DNA from: an uncultured Hyphomicrobiales bacterium
GTDB taxonomy: Bacteria > Pseudomonadota > Alphaproteobacteria > Rhizobiales > Beijerinckiaceae
Direction: 5' to 3'
NCBI GenBank assembly: GCA_903916165.1
Contig: CAIWVR010000348.1
Location: 1-11,338, forward strand
Length of the DNA stretch: 11,338 nucleotides
The translations under genes and the position numbers were made by a program. Of this stretch, positions 7,065 to 11,338 are shown piece after piece (position 1 is the stretch's first letter; every line of letters starts with the position of its first letter). The notes under the pieces were generated by a model. That model did not search any database, had not been told where the DNA came from, and saw only the letters and a program-made list of their open reading frames with translations.

Positions 7065-7156
7065 CGTCATTGCGAGGAGCGCAGCGACGCGGCAATCCAT
7101 CTGGCGGCTGCCTTTTAGATGGATTGCCGCGTCGCCTTCGGCTCCTCGCAATGACG
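7065..7156. repeat. Palindromic GTCATTGCGAGGAGC repeat, inverted pair
   Basis: The left arm begins CGTCATTGCGAGGAGC (7065-7080) and runs to CAATCCATCT (7102); the right arm (7117-7156) begins AGATGGATTGCCGCGTCGCC and ends CGCAATGACG, nearly the exact reverse complement apart from a small mismatch/2-base bulge near the middle of the arm. The 14-base spacer is GGCGGCTGCCTTTT. The same core occurs at 11186-11287, so this is a dispersed REP/MITE-like element. From memory, this core is widespread in bacterial genomes; I did not check copy number here. Confidence 0.88.
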
Positions 7157-7173
7157 GGGCGAATGGGGTCAAT

Positions 7174-7701
7174 ATGAAACTCATCGGACTCGCAGGCTGG
7201 AGCGGAGCGGGCAAGACGACGCTGCTCACGCGCGTCATTCCGCTGCTCACTGCGCGCGGCCTGCGCGTGTCGACGATCAAGCATGCGCATCACAAATTCG
7301 ACGTCGATACGCCCGGCAAGGATTCCCATGCGCATCGCGAGGCGGGCGCGACGGAGGTTCTCGTCTCCTCGGGTCGCCGCTTCGCCTTGATGCATGAATT
7401 GCGCGACGAGCCGGAATGGCCGTTGCGCAATTTGCTCGCCAAGATCACGCCGGTCGATCTCGTCATTGTCGAGGGCTTCAAGGCCGACGCGCATCCCAAG
7501 ATCGAGGTTCACCGCATTGCCAATGGCAAGCCGTTCCTGCACGTGCATGACAGCGCCATTGTGGCGCTGGTGACGGATGCGCCGACCGCTGCGTCGCTTC
7601 CGGTCTTTGCACTCGATGACATTGCCGCCGTCGCGGATATGATGCTCGCCAAGGCTGTGACTGTCGCCGATCTGATCGCGGCAGACAGCGCGGGAGCCTG
7701 A
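7174..7701 (+). CDS. mobB: Molybdopterin-guanine dinucleotide biosynthesis adapter MobB
   Basis: A 175-aa P-loop GTPase, the same length as E. coli MobB, that assists conversion of Mo-molybdopterin to the guanine dinucleotide form used by FdhA. The Walker A motif is G8-WSGAGKT-15, with the typical MobB start MKLIGLAGWSGAGKTTLL. The family block KHAHHKFDVDTPGKDS follows at about residues 38-53, then the HREAGATEVLVSS region, and DLVIVEGFK near residues 92-100 supplies the Walker B-like element. The ATG at 7174 is chosen by homology; a GGGG at 7165-7168 is only 5 bases upstream, a modest ribosome site. The open frame extends upstream through the repeat and terminator to 6886, but that part is non-homologous. 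It is 2 bases from moeA. MobA is not in the window, so it must be encoded elsewhere if the pathway is complete. Confidence 0.94.
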   Translation: MKLIGLAGWSGAGKTTLLTRVIPLLTARGLRVSTIKHAHHKFDVDTPGKDSHAHREAGATEVLVSSGRRFALMHELRDEPEWPLRNLLAKITPVDLVIVEGFKADAHPKIEVHRIANGKPFLHVHDSAIVALVTDAPTAASLPVFALDDIAAVADMMLAKAVTVADLIAADSAGA

Positions 7702-7703
7702 CC

Positions 7704-8954
7704 ATGGCGCAACTCTCGGATGATTGCTTTGCCTTCGGCGGTGCGCTCATGCCCGTCGACGAGGCGGTCGCGCTGATCGCTGCGCGCATCTCGCCCGTTG
7801 CTGGCGTCGAGCGCGTCGCCCTGCATGATGCCGACAATCGCGTGTTGGCCCATGCGCTGCACGCGCCATTGCCGCTGCCGCTGTTTTCCAATTCCGCCGT
7901 CGACGGCTATGCGCTCCGCAGCGCCGACCTGCCGCATGATGCCGCGCGCGCCTTTCCCGTCGCGGGCCGCGTGCAGGCCGGATCGGCCGCCGCTCCGATC
8001 GCGCCCGACACTGTCATGCGCATTTTCACCGGCGCGCCGATGCCCCAGGGTGCCGACACCGTCTTCATGCAGGAGGATGTGGAGCACGATGCCGACGGGC
8101 GCGTGATCCTGCCTGCGGGCCTGCGGGCCGGGGCCAATATGCGCCCTGCCGGCGAGGATATTGCGCAGGGCGCGCTGGCCCTGCAGGCCGGGCAGCGCCT
8201 GCGTCCGCAGCATGTCGCGCTGGCCGCCGCGCTCGGGCTCACGCATCTCGATCTGCGCCGGCGCATCCGCGTCGCGGTCTTCTCGACCGGCAATGAAGTG
8301 GTCGCGCCCGGTGCCCCGCGCGACAGCGCACAGCTTTACGATTCCAATCGCTTCATGCTGGCGGGGCTTTTGCGCAGGCTGGGGTGCGACGTGTCGGACC
8401 TCGGCATCCTGCGCGACGACCGCGCGGCCCTGTCCGTCGCGCTGGAAGGTGCCACGCAAGGCCATGATCTCGTGCTGACCTCGGGTGGGGTCTCGACGGG
8501 CGAGGAGGATCATGTGCGCGCCAGCATCGAGGCGGCGGGTTCGCTGGTCCTGTGGCGCATGGCGATCAAGCCCGGTCGCCCGGTGGCAATGGGCGTGATC
8601 TACGGCACGCCGTTCATCGGCCTGCCCGGCAATCCGGTCGCATCCTTCGTGACCTTTGCCTATGTCGTGCGCCCGGTCATTCTGGCACTGGCGGGCGCAA
8701 GCCCCGAACCGCTTGTCGCCCTGCCGGTCAGGGCCGACTTCAGCTACAAGAAAAAGAAAGGCCGGCGCGAATATGTCCGCGCCAGCCTGAAGATATCGAC
8801 CGAGGGCCCTGTCGCGCAGAAATTTCCGCGCGAGGGAGCCGGACTCTTGTCGTCGCTTTGCGAGACCAACGGGCTCGTCGAACTGGGCGAGGACATCGAG
8901 CGCGTGGCACCGGGCGACAGTGTTGGTTTCCTGCCCTATGCGGCGCTCGTCTGA
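7704..8954 (+). CDS. moeA: Molybdopterin molybdenumtransferase MoeA
   Basis: A 416-aa cytoplasmic enzyme that inserts molybdate into adenylylated molybdopterin. Motifs in order: the early NSAVDGYALRSADL, then IFTGAPMPQGADTVFMQEDV, GEDIAQGALALQAGQRLRPQ, the MoCF domain start RRIRVAVFSTGNEVVAPG, LYDSNRFMLAGLLRRLGCDV, the catalytic block SGGVSTGEEDH at residues 260-270, and KPGRPVAMGVIYGTPFIGLPGNPVAS. The C-terminal beta domain follows (FSYKKKKGRREYVRASL). Length is normal for the family (about 400-415). The ATG follows the mobB stop by 2 bases and its ribosome site GGGAG (7692-7696) lies within the mobB end, so the pair is co-translated. Placement beside fdh fits a cofactor supply unit for the operon, though MoeA normally serves every molybdoenzyme of the cell. 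Confidence 0.96.
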   Translation: MAQLSDDCFAFGGALMPVDEAVALIAARISPVAGVERVALHDADNRVLAHALHAPLPLPLFSNSAVDGYALRSADLPHDAARAFPVAGRVQAGSAAAPIAPDTVMRIFTGAPMPQGADTVFMQEDVEHDADGRVILPAGLRAGANMRPAGEDIAQGALALQAGQRLRPQHVALAAALGLTHLDLRRRIRVAVFSTGNEVVAPGAPRDSAQLYDSNRFMLAGLLRRLGCDVSDLGILRDDRAALSVALEGATQGHDLVLTSGGVSTGEEDHVRASIEAAGSLVLWRMAIKPGRPVAMGVIYGTPFIGLPGNPVASFVTFAYVVRPVILALAGASPEPLVALPVRADFSYKKKKGRREYVRASLKISTEGPVAQKFPREGAGLLSSLCETNGLVELGEDIERVAPGDSVGFLPYAALV

Positions 8955-8956
8955 GC

Positions 8957-9112
8957 CTAGTTCATGCCGATCAGGTTGCTGCCGGGATTGCCGACGCGCG
9001 CCCCATCTGTGGCGAACGCCTGCGCCACGGTCTTCTGCTGCGTGTTGAGCACAAAGTACGAGCCAGCGGCGACGGCCACGGCGACGATGACGGCTGCCAG
9101 GAATGCATTCAT
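8957..9112 (-). CDS. Small single-helix membrane protein, 51 aa
   Basis: A short gene whose product starts MNAFLAAVIVAVAVAAGSYF: a hydrophobic helix of about 20 residues (3-22), then a polar tail containing NTQQKTVAQAFATDGARVG and ending NPGSNLIGMN. It is probably a small inner-membrane protein with its tail outside, or an uncleaved secreted peptide. I choose the start at 9112 because GGGGAG lies 8 bases upstream on this strand; an in-frame ATG at 9148 would add 12 polar residues with no good ribosome site. I vaguely recall similar small hypotheticals in Rhizobiales (FATxGARVG-like tail) but cannot name a family. It converges on moeA with only a 2-base gap and lies 106 bp downstream of the WD40-cytochrome gene on the same strand. 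Function unknown. Confidence 0.65.
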   Translation of the reverse strand: MNAFLAAVIVAVAVAAGSYFVLNTQQKTVAQAFATDGARVGNPGSNLIGMN

Positions 9113-9177
9113 GAAAATCGCTCCCCAATAAGTCTGCGCCTGCGCCAAGCCTACCCGGCTTGACCTGTCTGCATGAA

Positions 9178-9206
9178 TCTATGGGGGTGTGCGGCACGCA
9201 AATCAA
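9178..9206 (-). promoter_or_regulatory. Weak candidate promoter for the 51-aa protein
   Basis: Reading the minus strand, TTGATT (9206-9201) is followed after 17 bases by CATAGA (9183-9178), which lies about 65 bases before the start at 9112. The -35 is reasonable and the -10 is poor, so this is only a candidate; transcription from the WD40-cytochrome gene is the alternative. Confidence 0.2.
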
Positions 9207-9218
9207 GAAAACTTGGCG

Positions 9219-10496
9219 TCAACGGCCGGCCTTCTCGATAAATTCAACGAGTGCAGCGCGGTCTTCCGCCGATCCGACAATTTGTTCGGGCATTTTGGTG
9301 CCCGGCGTATAGGTCGAAGGTCCCAGTTCGAACAAGCGGGCGACCGTCTCCCGGCTCCAGGTGATGTCGTGGGCGGAAAAGCCTGGTGAGTAGCGGTAGC
9401 CCGGCACCGTGCCAATGCGGCGGCCCATCACGCCATGAAGCGAGGGGCCGGCGCGATTCTCGCCATCGGGGGTCAGTGTGTGGCAGACGGCGCAGGCCTT
9501 GAAGACCTCCGCGCCGCGCCCGCCCTCAAGCCCTGAAAATACATCGGCCGGGCGCGCGATCACGACCGGGCCGAGATGCTCGCCGCTGCGCGCGTCCCAG
9601 CGCCGCACGAGACGGTCGCCGCCGCCTGTCAGCAAGTGCCGTCCATCCGGCGTGAACGCCAGCGACCAAACCGGCAGGCCGGGACCGCTCAGCGTGAACA
9701 CCGGCTTGCCCGACGCCGTCTCGAAAAGGCTCACCGCGCCGCGCGGACTGGCGGCGGCGATCCGGGCGCCATCGGGTGAGAAGGCGAGCGCGATGACGGG
9801 CGCATCCGCAGCTTCGATCGTGGCGCGCAGCGTGCCGTCCGCCGCGAGCAGGAACAATGAGCCGTCGGAGCCGCCAACGGCGATCTCGCCGGTGCGTGAC
9901 ACCGCCAGCGCGTTGAGAGCGGCAGGCAGGCGCAGGAGGCGCGCTGTACCACCGTCGAGCGGCCAGAGCCGGAGCGTGGCGTCATATCCGGCGCTGACCA
10001 GCGTGCGGCCCTCATGCGTGAAGGCGACGCCGTTGACATTGCCCTGATGGCCCTCGAACCGGCGTGGCGCGCCGCCCGAAAGCGGCGTCAGCGCCAGCGT
10101 CGAGTCCCAGGAGGCGGAGGCGAGCGTCCGGCCGTCCGGCGACATCGCCAGCGCCGAGATGGGTGCCGTGTGGGGCTTCATCAGCGCGGCCGGTGTGGCA
10201 AAGTCATCCGCCCGCCAGATGGCGATGCCGCCCTCCTCGCCTGCTGTCGCAAAGCGCCCGTCCGGCAGGACCGCGACCGCATTCACGGCGCCCTCATGGA
10301 CCCGCAGCACGCCCAGCGCCACGCCGCGCTCCAGCGCCCAGACGATGGCCGACTGGTCGAAGGAGCCGGAGATCGCGCGGGTCCCATCGGGTGTGACGGC
10401 GATGGCGCGCACGGGGCCGCCATGGCCGCGCAATTCACCTTGCGCGAGGGCGGGGGCGATCAGGGTCAGGGAGAGGGCGAGGAGGCGGATCAGCAT
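9219..10496 (-). CDS. Secreted WD40 beta-propeller fused to class I cytochrome c
   Basis: A 425-aa exported protein. A Sec signal peptide (residues 1-18, LALSLTLIAPALA-Q) is followed by about seven WD40-type repeats (roughly 20-325), recognisable by recurring SPDGRTLASAS, TPDGRHLLTGGGD and VRRWDARSGE-like blades. A cytochrome c domain follows: heme-binding C335-AVC-H339, GPSLHGVMGRRIGTVPGYRYSPGF, and the probable axial ligand Met402 in GTKMPEQIVGS. The cytochrome part resembles the c2/c550 group of soluble electron carriers. It should act in the periplasm, with the propeller as a docking platform. The ATG at 10496 has no strong ribosome site. The gene is divergent from tusA and on the opposite strand to moeA. 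Partner and role are unknown; an electron-transfer link with the formate dehydrogenase is possible but not shown. Confidence 0.88.
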   Translation of the reverse strand: MLIRLLALSLTLIAPALAQGELRGHGGPVRAIAVTPDGTRAISGSFDQSAIVWALERGVALGVLRVHEGAVNAVAVLPDGRFATAGEEGGIAIWRADDFATPAALMKPHTAPISALAMSPDGRTLASASWDSTLALTPLSGGAPRRFEGHQGNVNGVAFTHEGRTLVSAGYDATLRLWPLDGGTARLLRLPAALNALAVSRTGEIAVGGSDGSLFLLAADGTLRATIEAADAPVIALAFSPDGARIAAASPRGAVSLFETASGKPVFTLSGPGLPVWSLAFTPDGRHLLTGGGDRLVRRWDARSGEHLGPVVIARPADVFSGLEGGRGAEVFKACAVCHTLTPDGENRAGPSLHGVMGRRIGTVPGYRYSPGFSAHDITWSRETVARLFELGPSTYTPGTKMPEQIVGSAEDRAALVEFIEKAGR

Positions 10497-10580
10497 GATC
10501 CATAAAGTAGCGCCGCAGGTCGGTGGGTCCAGCCCCGTCAGGTGTTGACGCGCCCCCCATCCTCCGCCATTTCTTCACGC
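10497..10580. promoter_or_regulatory. Divergent intergenic region between WD40-cytochrome and tusA
   Basis: These 84 bp must contain the starts of both divergent transcripts. On the plus strand TTGACG (10545-10550) is a good -35; 17 bases later CATTTC (10568-10573) is a poor -10, which would put the transcript start at or just before the tusA ATG. No clear pair was seen for the minus strand. Confidence 0.4.
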
Positions 10581-10808
10581 ATGGCCATGACAACGCTCGA
10601 TCTCACGGGGCTGAAATGCCCGCTGCCCGCGCTCAAGACGCGCAAGGCGCTGAAGGGCTTGTGTCCCGGCGACCAGATCGAAGTGCATTGCACGGATCCG
10701 ATGGCCGTCATCGACATCCCCAATCTCATCCGCGAGACCGGTGACCGGATCGAAATCCGCGAACGCGCGGAGACGCGCATCGTCTTCCTGATCGAGAAAA
10801 CCGCATGA
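10581..10808 (+). CDS. TusA-like sulfur carrier / sulfurtransferase
   Basis: A 75-aa cytoplasmic protein of the TusA/SirA/YeeD family, small two-layer alpha/beta proteins that carry a persulfide on one cysteine. The signature is LDLTGLKCPLPALKTRKAL, with the single N-terminal CPxP cysteine (Cys13) as sulfur carrier; the hydrophobic strand IEVHCTDPMAVIDIPNLIRETG follows as usual. Length fits the family (75-81 aa). I start at the ATG at 10581; the ATG at 10587 is equally possible and the one at 10542 adds residues outside the family. No Shine-Dalgarno is visible. The gene overlaps the DUF971 gene by 4 bases (ATGA). In E. coli TusA directs sulfur toward tRNA thiolation and also influences molybdenum cofactor formation; here it may serve the cofactor or FDH sulfuration, which is inference from context. 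Confidence 0.88.
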   Translation: MAMTTLDLTGLKCPLPALKTRKALKGLCPGDQIEVHCTDPMAVIDIPNLIRETGDRIEIRERAETRIVFLIEKTA

Positions 10809-11179
10809 GCGCCGGACGCTGGCCGACCGAATTGCGGCTGTCGAAAGACCGTCGCGCGCTCTCCATCGCCTTTGACGATGGCGCGGCCTATGAGCTGTCC
10901 GCTGAACTCCTGCGCGTGACCTCTCCGTCAGCCGAAGTGCAGGGCCATTCACCCAGCGAGCGCAAGACGTTTGGCGGCAAACGCAATGTGATGATCCTGT
11001 CGGTCGATCCTGTCGGCAATTATGCCGTGCGCCTGGCCTTCGACGACATGCATTCCACCGGCATCTATTCGTGGACGTTCCTCCACGAACTCGGCCGCGA
11101 CGCCTCAAAACGCTTTCAGGATTATTGCGACGACCTCGCGGCCAAGGGCCTCACACGCGACAAAGCGGGCGTGAAATAG
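10805..11179 (+). CDS. DUF971 family protein
   Basis: A 124-aa soluble protein made of a DUF971 domain (related to the N-terminal domain of gamma-butyrobetaine hydroxylases). Seen in order: WPTELRLSKDRRALSIAFDDG, then YELSAELLRVTSPSAEVQGH, then VDPVGNYAVRLAFDDMHSTG and the hallmark GIYSWTFLHELG at about residues 86-97. In hydroxylases this domain can hold zinc, but the canonical cysteine/histidine set is not evident here. Freestanding DUF971 proteins often sit beside Fe-S assembly (Mrp/ApbC) or cofactor genes, and their role is not established. The ATG overlaps the tusA stop (ATGA), so the two are co-translated and probably work in one sulfur or cofactor step, by inference. Confidence 0.9.
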   Translation: MSAGRWPTELRLSKDRRALSIAFDDGAAYELSAELLRVTSPSAEVQGHSPSERKTFGGKRNVMILSVDPVGNYAVRLAFDDMHSTGIYSWTFLHELGRDASKRFQDYCDDLAAKGLTRDKAGVK

Positions 11180-11185
11180 ACGCGC

Positions 11186-11287
11186 CGTCATTGCGAGCGA
11201 AGCGACGCAATCCAGAAGCCGCGCGTGCGGCGAATGCCGCCCTCGCTTCGTCATTGCGAGGAGCGAAGCGACGCGGCAATCCATCTT
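11186..11287. repeat. GTCATTGCGAG repeat, two direct units
   Basis: Two units in the same orientation: a shorter one at 11186-11215 (CGTCATTGCGAGCGAAGCG, then ACGCAATCC) and a fuller one at 11249-11286 (CGTCATTGCGAGGAGCGAAG, then CGACGCGGCAATCCATC). The fuller unit matches the left arm at 7065-7102 with one change (GCAG to GAAG). Inside it, CGCTTC and GAAGCG can pair locally. It starts 6 bases after the DUF971 stop. The remaining 11288-11338 holds no gene that I can support. Confidence 0.85.
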
Positions 11288-11338
11288 TGCCGCCGTAACG
11301 TGCTGCCGAAGACTGACCCGTCAGGCAGCAAAAATCGC

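Noticed and set aside
7065..7156. CRISPR or tRNA-like structure
   Set aside because: Only two inverted arms, no regular spacers and no cloverleaf; it is a palindromic intergenic repeat.
6886..7173. N-terminal extension of mobB through the terminator and repeat
   Set aside because: The extension translates fdhC antiphase, terminator and palindrome DNA; MobB homology starts exactly at MKLIGLAGWSGAGKT (7174).
7509..9206. A 565-codon minus-strand frame opposite mobB/moeA
   Set aside because: Shadow of moeA; moeA has all its family motifs and this frame has none.
11071..11298. Plus-strand frame across the DUF971 end and the repeat
   Set aside because: Its second half is translated repeat DNA and its first half is out of frame with DUF971.
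11300..11334. Possible terminator GCTGCC...GGCAGC near the right edge
   Set aside because: The stem is interrupted and followed by A residues rather than T on the plus strand; orientation does not fit a terminator for DUF971, and the context is cut by the window end.

Overview
The window looks like a chromosomal segment of an alphaproteobacterium, probably Rhizobiales/Hyphomicrobiales-like. The reasons are high GC, dense translationally coupled genes, and a characteristic gene order (DUF6352, DUF3305, DUF3306, TorD-like chaperone, mini-Tat protein, FdhA, FdhB, FdhC). Its central function is a membrane-bound, periplasm-facing, molybdenum (or tungsten) formate dehydrogenase of the FDH-N/FDH3 type, together with genes that mature its cofactor.

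Region 1 (2-1382) holds the 3' end of a DUF6352-like gene followed by DUF3305 and DUF3306 genes, joined by 4-base ATGA/GTGA overlaps. These families have no established biochemical role but recur beside formate dehydrogenase genes. A 126-bp AT-richer gap follows. Region 2 (1509-6998) is the structural operon: a TorD-family chaperone with a TTG start, a 67-aa twin-arginine protein, FdhA (988 aa, Cys in place of selenocysteine), FdhB (four [4Fe-4S] clusters, no C-terminal membrane anchor) and FdhC (cytochrome b with an added signal peptide, periplasmic segment and extra membrane helix). A strong intrinsic terminator ends this unit.

Region 3 (7065-8954) is a palindromic GTCATTGCGAGGAGC-type repeat followed by mobB and moeA, which serve molybdenum insertion and bis-MGD formation. 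Region 4 (8957-10496, minus strand) has a gene for a secreted WD40 propeller fused to a class I cytochrome c and, downstream of it, a gene for a 51-aa single-helix membrane peptide. Region 5 (10581-11179, plus strand) is divergent: a TusA-like sulfur carrier overlapping a DUF971 gene. A second copy of the repeat family, here in direct arrangement, closes the window.

Taken together: TorD and probably the upstream DUF proteins assist assembly of FdhA, MobB/MoeA supply the cofactor, TusA may deliver sulfur, and FdhABC oxidises formate in the periplasm and passes electrons through FeS clusters and b hemes to quinone. The least explained parts are the DUF6352/3305/3306 trio, the mini-Tat protein, the WD40-cytochrome c fusion and the TusA-DUF971 pair.
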